DNA of 64,000 nt from Mycolicibacterium sp. CR10 (GTDB lineage: Bacteria; Actinomycetota; Actinomycetes; Mycobacteriales; Mycobacteriaceae): assembly GCF_005222675.1 (NCBI RefSeq), contig NZ_STGE01000049.1, forward strand, positions 1-64,000, read 5' to 3'. Of the stretch, positions 42,336-52,125 are shown in pieces; position 1 is the first letter of the stretch; each line of letters begins with the position of its first letter. Position numbers and translations under genes: made by a program. Below the pieces are notes generated by a model. The model saw only the letters and a program-made list of their open reading frames with translations. It searched no databases and was not told the origin of the DNA.

Positions 42336-43355
42336 CTAGACCTTGGGGCTGTAGTAGTGCGGATTATCGCGGTACTCGACCGGCGGCAGGTGGCGTGCGG
42401 GCGTCTCCACCAGCGGCGAGTCGGCGGGCAGCCGGCCCGTCGCACGATCCCAGGCCGAGCGCTTCCGCGGGTGCATGAGCATGCGCTTGGGCAACAGCCT
42501 GGTGATCCGGTAGATGGCCTTGCCGAAGCTCCGGTGCGCCCGCTCCTGGCGCGGCGACCACGAGTACCCCATCAACTCCCGCACGGCAGGATCGAACAGT
42601 CCGACGGTGGTGAAGTTGAAGAACCGTTGCATCACAAAGAGATTCAGCTGCCACACCCGGTCGGGGATCCACTCGAGCGACGGGTGCTTGGTCATGGTGG
42701 ACAGGTCGAGCACCGTGCGTGCGGCCCAGTTGTTCTCCAACACGTTGCGGCACATGTGATCCCAGTACTCCTGGAACGCCTCCCATGTCTGCGGCACCGG
42801 CCGCATGCTCATGCCGTACATCCGGTACCACTGGACGTGCTCGTCGAACAGCTGGCGCTTCTGATCCTCGGTCAGGCCGCCCCCGACCCATTCGGCGGCG
42901 AGCAGCGTTGACTTGAAGAACGTCGCATGCGCCCAGTAGAAGACGTCGGGGTTCAGCGCGCTGTAGCGACGACCTTGGTCGTCGACCCCCTTGATGCCGA
43001 TGTGGTAGTCGCGGACCTGGGCCCCGGTTCGCGGTGCACGGTCTCCGTCGAACACCACGCCCCCGATCGGATACACCGACCGGTACAGCCTCGGCATCCG
43101 CTCGATGAAGAAAATCGAGTGCTGTTCGACGGCGGCGCCCAGTTGCGGGTGCATGTTCTGCATCGAGCCGGCCCACGGTCCCTGCAGCATGCCTGTCCAC
43201 TGGCCGAAGTACTTCCAGGTCAGCGAGTCTGGGCCGAGCGCCTCCGGCGGGACGTCATAGCCGCCGTCGGTGACGGGACAGCCGGCCGCCACCACCGTGG
43301 CATCCGGTGCGGATCCGCTGGTCACGGGGCACGTCTCAGACGTATCTTGAGTCAC
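42336..43355 (-). CDS. MpaB-family oxygenase (DUF2236)
   Basis: 339 aa from GTG 43355 (GGAAGG box). The family is rubber-oxygenase/MpaB-like, heme-binding in characterised members. Visible features: GPDSLTWKYFGQWTGMLQGP, QLGAAVEQHSIFFIERMPRL, and YHIGIKGVDDQGRRYSALNP, followed by DVFYWAHATFF, whose His is a likely heme or substrate contact. The substrate in mycobacteria is unknown. Divergent from the TetR gene at 43433. Confidence 0.85.
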   Translation of the reverse strand: MTQDTSETCPVTSGSAPDATVVAAGCPVTDGGYDVPPEALGPDSLTWKYFGQWTGMLQGPWAGSMQNMHPQLGAAVEQHSIFFIERMPRLYRSVYPIGGVVFDGDRAPRTGAQVRDYHIGIKGVDDQGRRYSALNPDVFYWAHATFFKSTLLAAEWVGGGLTEDQKRQLFDEHVQWYRMYGMSMRPVPQTWEAFQEYWDHMCRNVLENNWAARTVLDLSTMTKHPSLEWIPDRVWQLNLFVMQRFFNFTTVGLFDPAVRELMGYSWSPRQERAHRSFGKAIYRITRLLPKRMLMHPRKRSAWDRATGRLPADSPLVETPARHLPPVEYRDNPHYYSPKV

Positions 43356-43395
43356 TGGTGACCTTCCCTGAACACATGATGACGCCAACCCGATT

Positions 43396-43415
43396 CTGAC
43401 TACGAACGTTGTCAG
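43396..43415. promoter_or_regulatory. Inverted repeat CTGAC-N10-GTCAG, candidate TetR operator
   Basis: Located between the divergent MpaB and TetR genes. The centre contains AACGTT. Confidence 0.45.
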
Positions 43416-43432
43416 TGGAGCTTAGGAGTGAT

Positions 43433-44020
43433 GTGCCGTCCGGTCAACGACGCGGCCGATGGTCGGGCGTGCCCCTGCAGGACCGTCAGGCACTGCGGCG
43501 CCACGAACTGATCACCGCGGGAATCGGCCTGCTGGGCAGTCGTGGCGGACCGACCCTGACCGTCCGAGCGGTGTGCCGGGCGACCGGACTGACCGAGCGG
43601 TACTTCTACGAGAGCTTCACCGATCGCGACGACTTCGTCGGCGCCGTGTACGACGAGGTCTGCTCCAAAGCGATGTCAACCCTCATGCAGTCGGCCGAAA
43701 GCCCGCGCGACACCGTCGAACGGTTCGTCGCGCTGATGGTCGACGACCCCGCACGCGGCCGGGTCCTGCTGCTGGCACCCGGGGCGGAACCGGTGCTGGC
43801 CCGCTCCGGGGCGGCATGGTTTCCCAGCTTCATCGGGGTATTGCAGGAACGGCTGACCCGGATTGCCGACCCGACCGTGCAGGCGATGGTTGCCACCGGC
43901 CTGATCGGGGCACTCACCGCTCTGTTCACCGCGTACCTCGACGGCAGGCTCGCCGCGACACGGGAGCAGTTCATCGACCACTGTGTCGATCTGCTTCTCA
44001 GCGGCGCCAAGAACTACTGA
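43433..44020 (+). CDS. TetR-family transcriptional regulator (MpaB-linked)
   Basis: 195 aa from GTG 43433, which has AGGAG 4 nt upstream; TTG 43409 would overlap the candidate operator. HTH: LRRHELITAGIGLLGSRGGP, then LTVRAVCRATGLTERYFYES. The usual TetR C-domain follows. The divergent MpaB oxygenase is the likely target. Confidence 0.85.
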   Translation: MPSGQRRGRWSGVPLQDRQALRRHELITAGIGLLGSRGGPTLTVRAVCRATGLTERYFYESFTDRDDFVGAVYDEVCSKAMSTLMQSAESPRDTVERFVALMVDDPARGRVLLLAPGAEPVLARSGAAWFPSFIGVLQERLTRIADPTVQAMVATGLIGALTALFTAYLDGRLAATREQFIDHCVDLLLSGAKNY

Positions 44021-44058
44021 CACCTCGGTCTCGGGTGTGTGACGCTTGGCGCGCTCAC

Positions 44059-44088
44059 TTGAATGTCACCGGATTACACAGATATATT
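44059..44088 (+). promoter_or_regulatory. Promoter of desA1: TTGAAT-N18-TATATT
   Basis: -35 TTGAAT (44059-44064) and -10 TATATT (44083-44088) are close to the SigA consensus and lie 37 bp before the start. This is the clearest classical promoter in the window. Confidence 0.7.
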
Positions 44089-44125
44089 GAGTGCAACCAA
44101 CAGGTACAGATAAATGGGAGGCGTC

Positions 44126-45136
44126 GTGTCGAAAGACCTGACCGACCTGCAACTGCTGACCGAGCTCGAGCCCGTCGTCGAGCAGAACGTCAATCGCCAC
44201 ATGCGGATGCGCAAGGACTGGAACCCGCACGACTACATCCCGTGGTCCGACGGCAAGAACTACTACGCGCTCGGCGGCCAGGACTGGGATCCCGAGCAGT
44301 CAAAGCTCTCCGAGGTCGCGCGCGTCGCGATGATCGTGAACCTGCTGACCGAGGACAACCTGCCGTCCTACCACCGCGAGATCGCGATGAACTTCGGCAT
44401 GGACGGCCCGTGGGGCTTCTGGGTCAACCGCTGGACCGCCGAGGAGAACCGGCACGGCATCGCGCTGCGCGACTACCTCGTCGTCACCCGCGCGGTCGAC
44501 CCCGTCGAACTCGAGCAGCTGCGCATCGAGCAGATGACCCGCGGTTTCAGCCCCGGCCAGAACGACCAGATCGAGGCCGACCTGTTCGCCGACAGCCTGT
44601 TCGACTCGGTGATCTACGTGACGTTCCAGGAACTGGCGACCCGCGTCTCACACCGCAACACCGGCAAGGCCTGCGAGGAGCCCATCGCCGACCAGCTGTT
44701 GCAGCGTGTGTCGGCCGACGAGAACCTGCACATGATCTTCTACCGCGACGTGTCCGAGGCCGGCTTCGACATCGCCCCCAACCAGGCGATGAAGTCCCTG
44801 CACAAGGTGCTTCGCAACTTCAAGATGCCCGGATACACCATCCCGGACTTCCGCCGCAGGGCCGTCACCATCGCCTCCGGTGGTGTCTACGACCCGCGGA
44901 TCCACCTCGAGGACATCGTGATGCCGGTGCTCAAGAAGTGGCGCATCTTCGAGCGCGAGGACTTCAACGGCGAGTCCGCCCGGATGCGCGACGACCTCGG
45001 CGTCCTGGTCGAGGAGCTGCAGGAGGCTGTCGACAAGTTCGAGGTCGCCAAGCAGCGTCGGGAAGAGCGTCTGGCTCAGATGGCGGAGAAGAAGGCCGCC
45101 AAGGCTCAGCTGGTCGGGTCCTCCGCGGCACGTTGA
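44126..45136 (+). CDS. desA1: Acyl-[acyl-carrier-protein] desaturase
   Basis: 336 aa from GTG 44126 (GGGAGG box), close to the 338 aa of M. tuberculosis DesA1. The di-iron carboxylate motifs are visible: EENRHG (first E-x-x-H) and DENLHM (second). It is a soluble ferritin-like desaturase thought to act on mycolic-acid precursors. An Ala/Lys/Glu-rich tail ends the protein. Its stop overlaps the possible TTG start of dus, so the two genes are probably co-transcribed, as in Rv0824c-Rv0823c. Confidence 0.92.
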   Translation: MSKDLTDLQLLTELEPVVEQNVNRHMRMRKDWNPHDYIPWSDGKNYYALGGQDWDPEQSKLSEVARVAMIVNLLTEDNLPSYHREIAMNFGMDGPWGFWVNRWTAEENRHGIALRDYLVVTRAVDPVELEQLRIEQMTRGFSPGQNDQIEADLFADSLFDSVIYVTFQELATRVSHRNTGKACEEPIADQLLQRVSADENLHMIFYRDVSEAGFDIAPNQAMKSLHKVLRNFKMPGYTIPDFRRRAVTIASGGVYDPRIHLEDIVMPVLKKWRIFEREDFNGESARMRDDLGVLVEELQEAVDKFEVAKQRREERLAQMAEKKAAKAQLVGSSAAR

Positions 45137-46341
45137 CCATCACTGATTCGCGACCGGCCCGATCTGAGCCGCAGCGTCCCCCGAGTCGCTGCGCCCCTGC
45201 CCCCGAGGTGAAGATCGGGCCTTTCGCGCTGCGCAGCCCGGTCGTCCTGGCGCCGATGGCCGGGGTGACCAACGTCGCGTTCCGCACGCTGTGCCGGGAG
45301 CTGGAACTGGCCCGCGCCGGAACCGTCAGCGGTCTGTACGTGTGCGAGATGGTCACTGCCCGCGCCCTCGTCGAGCGCCACCCGGTCACGATGCACATGA
45401 CGACGTTCGCGCCGGAGGAGTCGCCGCGGTCGCTGCAGCTCTACACCGTCGACCCCGAGAACACCTATGCGGCGGCCAAGATGATCGCCGATGAAGGCCT
45501 GGCCGACCACATCGACATGAACTTCGGCTGCCCGGTCCCCAAGGTCACCCGGCGCGGCGGCGGTGCCGCGCTGCCGTACAAGCGGCGTCTGTTCGGCGAG
45601 ATCGTCGCCGCCGCGGTCCGCGCCACCCAGGGCACCGAAATTCCCGTCACCGTGAAGTTTCGGATCGGGATCGATGACACTCATCACACCCACCTCGACG
45701 CCGGACGGATCGCGGCCGAGGAGGGGGCTGCAGCCGTCGCCCTGCACGCCCGCACCGCTGCACAGCGGTACTCCGGATCCGCCGACTGGGACCAGATCGC
45801 GGCGCTCAAAGCACACGTCAGCGGCATTCCGGTGCTCGGAAACGGTGATATCTTCGACGCTCGAGACGCGCTGGCCATGATGGCGGCGACAGGCTGTGAC
45901 GGTGTCGTGATCGGCCGGGGCTGCCTGGGACGGCCATGGCTTTTCGCAGAGCTCTCCGCAGCATTCACCGGAGTATCACCGGCCACGCCGCCGACGCTCG
46001 GTGAGGTTGCGCAGATCATCCGCAGGCACGGCGAGCTGCTGGCTGCACATTTTGGAGAGGACAAGGGAATGCGGGACATCCGCAAGCATGTCGGCTGGTA
46101 TCTGCACGGATTCCCCGCAGGAGCGGACCTTCGTCGGTCAATGGCGCTGGTCAAGACGATTTCTGAGCTCGACGACCTGCTCGAACAGTTGGACCCCGAC
46201 GTACCGTTCCCCCCGGTGGCCGGCGGCCCGCGGGGGCGTCAGGGCTCACCGGGATCGGTGACGCTGCCGGAAGGCTGGCTCAACGATCCGGATGACTGCA
46301 CGGTGCCTGTCGGCGCCGACGTCATGCACTCGGGCGGCTGA
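45133..46341 (+). CDS. dus: tRNA-dihydrouridine synthase
   Basis: 402 aa from TTG 45133 (TTGA overlap with the desA1 stop) or 377 aa from GTG 45208; I cannot decide. The FMN TIM barrel is clear: SPVVLAPMAGVTNVAFRTLC, DHIDMNFGCPVPKVTRRGGG with catalytic Cys, TVKFRIGIDD, ALHARTAAQRYSG, and GCDGVVIGRGCLGRPWLF. It reduces uridine in the tRNA D-loop. The segment 45181-45206 before the GTG belongs to a dispersed GC-rich repeat, which weakly favours the later start. Confidence 0.9.
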   Translation: MTITDSRPARSEPQRPPSRCAPAPEVKIGPFALRSPVVLAPMAGVTNVAFRTLCRELELARAGTVSGLYVCEMVTARALVERHPVTMHMTTFAPEESPRSLQLYTVDPENTYAAAKMIADEGLADHIDMNFGCPVPKVTRRGGGAALPYKRRLFGEIVAAAVRATQGTEIPVTVKFRIGIDDTHHTHLDAGRIAAEEGAAAVALHARTAAQRYSGSADWDQIAALKAHVSGIPVLGNGDIFDARDALAMMAATGCDGVVIGRGCLGRPWLFAELSAAFTGVSPATPPTLGEVAQIIRRHGELLAAHFGEDKGMRDIRKHVGWYLHGFPAGADLRRSMALVKTISELDDLLEQLDPDVPFPPVAGGPRGRQGSPGSVTLPEGWLNDPDDCTVPVGADVMHSGG

Positions 46342-46541
46342 AGGTGACATTGAGACATTACTGACACCGGCTTTCGGCTAGCTGTCTCTCAGGATGTCTC
46401 AGTACGATGAGTGTTCAATTCACGGCTCCGGTGGCGGAGCCGGGGCGAGTGCTTTAGACAGATGGTCAGGCAATCGGCAGTTTTGGGTGCCGACGCGCAA
46501 TGACGCGCACGAACGCCGTGAGAGTCGGAGGCCGGTAGGAC

Positions 46542-48551
46542 ATGAGTGATGGCGGCTTGGAGGGCTCAGCCGCCACTCCTGGCCGTCCCCTGCCCGGCGG
46601 CGCCGACAGGACTGGCGACACATCCGACCCTGACTGGCTTACCCGATCGCGGCAGACGTTTCCAGGCGCCGCGCCGTGGGAGCGCGCAACGGAGGCACAG
46701 TCCTCCGATGACGCGTCCGACGACGTACACGGCCATGACCGACCCCGGGATTCGGGCGGCAACACCGATACGGTCACCGTCGCTGATCTGATCGCCAAGC
46801 TCAACGGTGGCGCCCGGCCGTCTGCGCCGACGCGACATCGCGCCGATCCGGAACCGGACCCGGAACCCTATCCGGAGATGGAGGACCCGGACACCGAGAT
46901 CCTGCCGGTGACCGTCCTCCCGGCCTCGGAGATCCCTGACCTGGCCCGTCCGCGGCCGACCGACCGGCATGTCCCGACGAAGCGCCGCCATCGCCGCAGT
47001 GCGCTGGTCGGGCGCGTCGCGGTGGCGGTGATCGCGGTGCTCGCACTGGCGCTGACCGGTGGCGCCTGGCAGTGGCAGTCGGCAAAGAACAACCTGCTCA
47101 ACAGGGTTTCCGCACTCGACCCTGACTCCCGAGACATCGTCGACCCCAATGCACAGTTCGGCGACGAGAACTTCCTCATCGTCGGTACCGACAGCCGCAT
47201 CGGCGACAACAGCGTGATGGGTGCCGGCACTACCGAGGACGCTGCGGGCGCCCGCTCGGACACGGTGATGCTGGTGAACATCCCGGCCAATCGCGAACGT
47301 GTGGTCGCCGTGTCGTTCCCCCGGGATCTCGAGATCGATCCCATGCAGTGCGAGCCGTGGAATCCCGAAACCCGCGAGTACGGTCCGATCACCGACGAAG
47401 AATCGCCGATGTACGGCATGGAAAAGGTCTACACCGAGTACAAGCTCAACTCGGCCTTCGCTGTCGGCGGACCCAAGTGTCTGGTCAAGGTGATCCAGAA
47501 GCTGTCCGGCCTGCACGTCAACCGCTTCATGGCGGTCGATTTCGCCGGCTTCTCCAAGATGGTCGATGCGCTCGGCGGTGTCGAGGTGTGCAGCACCACC
47601 CCGATCGAGGACTATGAGCTCGGCACTGTGTTGCCGGTCGCCGGACGCCAAACGGTCGATGGCCATACAGCTCTGAACTACGTCCGGGCACGCCAGGTGA
47701 CCACCGAGACCAACGGTGACTACGGCCGGATCAAACGACAGCAGCTCTTCCTGTCCTCGCTGTTGCGCGGGCTGATCTCGAAAGAGACGTTCTTCTCGCT
47801 GTCCAAGCTGAACAACGTGGTCAACATGTTCATCGGCGACAGCTACGTCGACAACGTGGACACCAGGGACCTGGTGGACCTCGGCCAGAGCGTCCAGGGT
47901 GTATCCGCCGGGCGCATCACGTTTGTGACCGTGCCCACGGTCGGGTACGCCGACGAGTACGGCAACGAGGTGCCCCGCACCGATGACATGAAGGCACTGT
48001 TCGACGCCATCATCAACGATGACCCGCTGCCCGAGGAACGCAACGCCGACAACACACCGGTGCCCGGAACGCCTGAGTCACTGGCTAATTCGCCTACGGG
48101 CGTTCCGCACGGCGGAGACTCCGACGGTGGCGAGGTCGTCGATGCCGTCGCCACCGACCCCCAGGCCATCACGGTGCAGGTGTCGAACTCGACGAGCGAG
48201 AGCGGCCTCGGAGCCACGGCAGCGGACTCGCTGCAGGCGCACGGCTTCAACGTCACCACCCCCGACGACTACCCGGGGCCGCTGACGCAGACCACAGTCT
48301 TCTTCTCCCCTGGCAACGAAGAGGCCGCAGCGACCGTGGCCTCGTCGTTCAACGAGCCCACCATCGAGCGCGTCACCGGGATGGGTGACACGGTCCAGGT
48401 GGTCCTGGGAAGCGATTTCGCCTCGGTGGCAGCCCCGACCCCGAGCGGTTCGCCCGTCCAGGTTCACGTCATCCGCGGTACCAGCAGCACGCCCACGCAG
48501 CTTCCTGAGGACCTGGCGGTCACCAACGCCGCCGACACCACGTGCGAGTGA
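46542..48551 (+). CDS. LytR-CpsA-Psr (LCP) family cell-wall ligase
   Basis: 669 aa. About 150 disordered cytoplasmic residues, one TM helix (about 153-174, RVAVAVIAVLALALTGGAW), then the LCP domain (about 205-440) with ENFLIVGTDSR, RSDTVMLVNIPANRERVVAV, and FPRDLEI holding the conserved Arg/Asp, and HTALNYVRARQVTTETNGD. A LytR_C domain occupies about 545-635. It is the Rv0822c orthologue by context. LCP enzymes attach arabinogalactan or other polymers to peptidoglycan. A CGGAGG box precedes ATG 46542. Confidence 0.92.
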   Translation: MSDGGLEGSAATPGRPLPGGADRTGDTSDPDWLTRSRQTFPGAAPWERATEAQSSDDASDDVHGHDRPRDSGGNTDTVTVADLIAKLNGGARPSAPTRHRADPEPDPEPYPEMEDPDTEILPVTVLPASEIPDLARPRPTDRHVPTKRRHRRSALVGRVAVAVIAVLALALTGGAWQWQSAKNNLLNRVSALDPDSRDIVDPNAQFGDENFLIVGTDSRIGDNSVMGAGTTEDAAGARSDTVMLVNIPANRERVVAVSFPRDLEIDPMQCEPWNPETREYGPITDEESPMYGMEKVYTEYKLNSAFAVGGPKCLVKVIQKLSGLHVNRFMAVDFAGFSKMVDALGGVEVCSTTPIEDYELGTVLPVAGRQTVDGHTALNYVRARQVTTETNGDYGRIKRQQLFLSSLLRGLISKETFFSLSKLNNVVNMFIGDSYVDNVDTRDLVDLGQSVQGVSAGRITFVTVPTVGYADEYGNEVPRTDDMKALFDAIINDDPLPEERNADNTPVPGTPESLANSPTGVPHGGDSDGGEVVDAVATDPQAITVQVSNSTSESGLGATAADSLQAHGFNVTTPDDYPGPLTQTTVFFSPGNEEAAATVASSFNEPTIERVTGMGDTVQVVLGSDFASVAAPTPSGSPVQVHVIRGTSSTPTQLPEDLAVTNAADTTCE

Positions 48552-48622
48552 ACACTGTTTGGGCAGGTGGCATTCACCTGTCGTTCACCGCCCAGCTCGT
48601 GACGATCGGCCAGGTCAGCCCG

Positions 48623-48628
48623 TAGGCT
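48623..48628 (+). promoter_or_regulatory. -10 box TAGGCT (leaderless) of phoU
   Basis: Six nt before ATG 48635. Confidence 0.5.
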
Positions 48629-48634
48629 GGCCGC

Positions 48635-49303
48635 ATGCGAACCGCGTACCACGAGCAGTTAGATGCCCTGAGCAACCAGCTCGGTGAGATGTGCGGGCTG
48701 GCGGGGAAAGCCATGGAGCGGGCCACCCAGGCCCTCCTTCAGGCCGATCTGGCGCTGGCCGAGCAAGTCATCACCGACCATGAGCAGATCGCCGCTATGA
48801 GCGTGCGCGCCGAGGAGAGCGCCTTTGTTCTCCTCGCGCTGCAGGCCCCGGTGGCCGGCGATCTGCGGGCCATCGTCAGCTCGATCCAGATCGTCGCCGA
48901 CATTGACCGGATGGGCGCCCTGGCGCTGCACGTCGCCAAGATCGCCCGGCGCCGCCATCCCCAGCACGCGCTACCCGAAGAAGTGAACGGTTACTTCGCC
49001 GAAATGGGCCGCGTCGCCGTCGAACTCGGCCTCAGTGCGCAAGAAGTGCTGGTCACCCGCGATCCGGAGAAAGCCGCCAGGATCCGCGAGGAGGACGACG
49101 CGATGGACGATCTGCATCGCCACCTGTTCACCGTGCTGATGGACCGCGACTGGAAGCACGGCGTGGCGGCGGCCGTCGACGTGACGTTGCTCGGCCGCTT
49201 TTACGAGCGCTTCGCCGACCACGCGGTCGAGGTGGCCCGCCGCGTGATCTTCCAGGTCACCGGCCACACCCCCGACGACGCAGAGATCTCCGCGCCCCGC
49301 TGA
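48635..49303 (+). CDS. phoU: Phosphate transport regulator PhoU (PhoY2-like)
   Basis: 222 aa, two three-helix PhoU repeats. Motifs include EMCGLAGKAMERATQALLQA and VARRVIFQVTG, and the conserved metal-cluster helices contain EDDAMDDLHRHLF and FYERFADHAVEVA. It is the negative regulator linking Pst uptake to SenX3-RegX3. The leaderless -10 TAGGCT lies 6 nt upstream. It faces pstB, with a hairpin terminator between. Confidence 0.92.
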   Translation: MRTAYHEQLDALSNQLGEMCGLAGKAMERATQALLQADLALAEQVITDHEQIAAMSVRAEESAFVLLALQAPVAGDLRAIVSSIQIVADIDRMGALALHVAKIARRRHPQHALPEEVNGYFAEMGRVAVELGLSAQEVLVTRDPEKAARIREEDDAMDDLHRHLFTVLMDRDWKHGVAAAVDVTLLGRFYERFADHAVEVARRVIFQVTGHTPDDAEISAPR

Positions 49304-49316
49304 CCGAACCGACGGA

Positions 49317-49352
49317 AACGGCCCTACACCCCTTGCGGGAGGTAGGGCCGTT
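49317..49352. terminator. Bidirectional terminator between phoU and pstB
   Basis: AACGGCCCTAC (49317-49327) pairs perfectly with GTAGGGCCGTT (49342-49352), loop 14 nt, lying between two convergent stops. Confidence 0.8.
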
Positions 49353-49379
49353 GTCGTTGCGAGCCGTTGTCCTCGCCGG

Positions 49380-50156
49380 CTATCCGAATCGGCCGGAGAT
49401 GTAGTCCTCGGTCGCCTTCTGCGTCGGGTTGGAGAAGATCTTCTCGGTCTCGTCGATCTCGACCAATTTGCCCGGCTTACCGGTGGCCTCGAGGTTGAAG
49501 AACGCCGTCTGATCGCTGACCCGCGCGGCCTGCTGCATGTTGTGCGTCACGATGACGATCGTGTAGTCCTGCTTGAGCTCCGAGATCAGGTCCTCGATCG
49601 CCAGCGTGGAGATCGGGTCCAGCGCAGAGCACGGTTCATCCATCAACAGGACATCGGGCTGCACCGCGATGGCGCGGGCAATGCACAGCCGCTGCTGCTG
49701 ACCGCCGGAGAGACCGCCGCCGGGCTTGTCGAGGCGGTCCTTGACCTCATTCCACAGGTTGGCGCCCTTGAGTGACCTCTCGGCGACCTCGTCGAGGGTC
49801 TTCTTGTTGCGCGTCCCCTGCAGCTTCAGACCCGCTACCACGTTGTCGCGAATTGACATGGTGGGGAACGGATTCGGCCGCTGGAACACCATGCCGATGG
49901 TTTTGCGGACACTCACCGGATCGATGCCCGCGGCGTAGATGTCCTCACCGTCGAGCAGTACCGAGCCTTCGACCCGGGCGCCGGGCAGCACCTCGTGCAT
50001 CCGGTTGAGAGTCCGCAGCACCGTTGATTTTCCGCAGCCCGACGGTCCGATGAATGCTGTGACGCTTCTCGGCGTGACAGACAGACCCACGTCGGCGACG
50101 GCGTGGAAGGAACCGTAGTAGATGTTGAGATCTTTGAGATCCAGCCGCTTGGCCAT
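49380..50156 (-). CDS. pstB: Phosphate ABC transporter ATPase
   Basis: 258 aa. Walker A GPSGCGKST, signature LSGGQQQRL, Walker B VLLMDEP and H-loop VTHNMQQAAR are intact. AGGAG precedes the ATG. It is the last gene of pstSCAB, 7 bp after pstA, and corresponds to phoT (Rv0820) in M. tuberculosis. Confidence 0.97.
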   Translation of the reverse strand: MAKRLDLKDLNIYYGSFHAVADVGLSVTPRSVTAFIGPSGCGKSTVLRTLNRMHEVLPGARVEGSVLLDGEDIYAAGIDPVSVRKTIGMVFQRPNPFPTMSIRDNVVAGLKLQGTRNKKTLDEVAERSLKGANLWNEVKDRLDKPGGGLSGGQQQRLCIARAIAVQPDVLLMDEPCSALDPISTLAIEDLISELKQDYTIVIVTHNMQQAARVSDQTAFFNLEATGKPGKLVEIDETEKIFSNPTQKATEDYISGRFG

Positions 50157-50163
50157 GAGGCTC

Positions 50164-51066
50164 CTAAACTCTGTTCCGCGTCAGGTATCGATTGATGAAT
50201 GCAGCGCCGAGGTACAACACCGCGATGATCAGGATGAGGGTCAGCGCGGCGCCCCAGACCCGCAGCGCACCAGCCGCTTCCGGGTTCACCAGTTCGGTGT
50301 AGATCAGCAGGGGCAGCGACGCCATGTTGCCCTCGAAAGCATCCATGTTGATGGATCGGCTGTAGCCGACCAACACCAGGACCGGAGCCGTCTCCCCCAT
50401 CACCCTGGCCAGCGCCAGCAGGATGCCGCTGATCATTCCGGGCAGCGCCGTCGGCACGACGACGCGCGCGATGGTCTTCCACTTCGGAATCCCCAACGCG
50501 TAGGACGCTTCTCGCAACTCGTCGGGGACGAGCTTCAGCATCTCCTCGGTGTTGCGCACGACGACGGGCAGCATCAGCAGCACCAATGCCAGCGAGACGG
50601 CGAAGGCGCTCTGCTCGAATCCCAGGGTCGCAATCCACAGCGCGAAGATGAAGAGCGCAGCGACGATCGACGGCACGCCGGCCAGGATGTCGACCATGAA
50701 CGTGGTGACCTTGGCCAGTCGGCCACGACCGTATTCGACCAGGTACACCGCGGCCATGACGCCCAACGGCACGGAGAGTACGGCGGCGATCGCCGCCTGG
50801 ATGAGGGTGCCGTAGATCGCGTGATAGACACCGCCGGCCATCTCTTCCGGGAGTACGCCTGCCAGAGAGTTGGTCCACCATGTCGATGAGGTGATCGCGG
50901 TGATGCCCTTGGCCAGCACCGTGTAGATCAGCCACACCAACGGGATCATCGCGACCACGAAGGATGCGGTGAACAGTGTTGTCGCGAGACGGTTCTTGAA
51001 CTTGCGACTGGCGCTGATGGGGTGGAAGGTCGGGGCCTTCACCGGCTGGTCGAGTGTGGCCGTCAT
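50164..51066 (-). CDS. pstA: Phosphate ABC transporter permease
   Basis: 300 aa, six TM segments. The permease EAA loop is visible as LREASYALGIPKWKTIARVV, followed by MGETAPVLVLVG. The start overlaps the pstC stop (ATGA), with GCGGAGG as ribosome site, so the two are translationally coupled. Confidence 0.95.
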   Translation of the reverse strand: MTATLDQPVKAPTFHPISASRKFKNRLATTLFTASFVVAMIPLVWLIYTVLAKGITAITSSTWWTNSLAGVLPEEMAGGVYHAIYGTLIQAAIAAVLSVPLGVMAAVYLVEYGRGRLAKVTTFMVDILAGVPSIVAALFIFALWIATLGFEQSAFAVSLALVLLMLPVVVRNTEEMLKLVPDELREASYALGIPKWKTIARVVVPTALPGMISGILLALARVMGETAPVLVLVGYSRSINMDAFEGNMASLPLLIYTELVNPEAAGALRVWGAALTLILIIAVLYLGAAFINRYLTRNRV

Positions 51067-52112
51067 CCTCCGCTAACCCTTCCGCCGGCCGCGGCCCGGG
51101 CCAGCGCGTTGACGACGAACGTCAGCGCGAAGAGCACGAAGCCTGCGGCGATGTACGCACCCGTCGGCAGCGGAGCGCTGAACTCCGCTGCTGCCGAGGC
51201 GATTTTGGACGCGAACGTGTACCCACCGTCAAAGAGCGACCAGCTACCCGCCTGCGCGGCGGTCCGCAGGATGATCAGGATCGCGATGGTCTCGCCGAGA
51301 GCGCGGCCCAGGCCGAGCATCGACGCCGCGATCATCCCGCTGCGGCCGTAGGGAAACACCGTCATCCGAATGACTTCCCATTTGGTGGCGCCGAGAGCCT
51401 GGGCGGCCTCGACGTGGCCCCGGGGGGTGAGCGCGAAGACCTCGCGAGTGACCGAGGTGATGATCGGCAGGATCATCACCGCGAGCACGATGCCCGCGGT
51501 GAAGATGGTTCCACCGCCGGCGAGCGACACGTTGCCCTGCGAGAACAGGAAGAACCAGCCCAGGTTCTCGTTGAGGAAGGTCGCCACCGGTGTCAGCCAC
51601 GGGGCGAGCACGAAGATGCCCCAGAGCCCGAAGACGATGGACGGGACGGCCGCCAACAGGTCGACGAGCATGCCGAACGGCCGCGCCAGCCGCTTCGGGG
51701 CGTAGTTCGTCAGGAACGCCGCGATGCCGATCGCGATAGGTACGGCGATGATCAGGGCGAACACCGAGCTGAGCACCGTCACCATGAACAGGTCCCGGAT
51801 ACCGAAGCGCAGGTTGTCCGAGTCGTTGGTGATGAACTCGGTGCTGAACAGGAAGTTGGCCTGGTTCGCCTGCAGCGACGGGATCGCCTTGACGATCAGG
51901 AAAAGCGCCATCAATGCGATGGCGCCGATGATCGTCGCGCCTGCGGCTACCGCGATGGACTTGAAGACGGTGTCGCCCCAACGCCCGTCGCCCTGCCTCA
52001 ACGCTGATCCCTTCCCGGATGTGGTGGGCATTTTGGGATTATCCCCGCCCCGCTGCGGGCCCGTCGGCTTTGCCGACGAGCCCACAGCGGTCGAATCTGG
52101 TGTCACTGACAT
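51063..52112 (-). CDS. pstC: Phosphate ABC transporter permease
   Basis: 349 aa with an N-terminal Ser/Pro/Lys-rich extension of about 45 residues, then six TM segments. EAA loop: VEAAQALGATKWEVIRMTVF, then ALGETIAILIILRT. It forms the channel with PstA. It lies 13 bp after pstS and overlaps pstA by 4 bp. Confidence 0.95.
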   Translation of the reverse strand: MSVTPDSTAVGSSAKPTGPQRGGDNPKMPTTSGKGSALRQGDGRWGDTVFKSIAVAAGATIIGAIALMALFLIVKAIPSLQANQANFLFSTEFITNDSDNLRFGIRDLFMVTVLSSVFALIIAVPIAIGIAAFLTNYAPKRLARPFGMLVDLLAAVPSIVFGLWGIFVLAPWLTPVATFLNENLGWFFLFSQGNVSLAGGGTIFTAGIVLAVMILPIITSVTREVFALTPRGHVEAAQALGATKWEVIRMTVFPYGRSGMIAASMLGLGRALGETIAILIILRTAAQAGSWSLFDGGYTFASKIASAAAEFSAPLPTGAYIAAGFVLFALTFVVNALARAAAGGRVSGG

Positions 52113-52125
52113 CTGCCGATGACGA

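Noticed and set aside
43459..45132. Plus-strand frame running continuously from the TetR gene into dus (960 codons)
   Set aside because: The first 560 codons are out-of-frame readings of the TetR and desA1 genes; only the part from about 45133 resembles a protein family.
46351..46401. TGAGACAT / ATGTCTCA inverted repeat between dus and the LCP gene
   Set aside because: An 8-bp stem over a 35-nt loop is too weak to claim a terminator or operator without other support.
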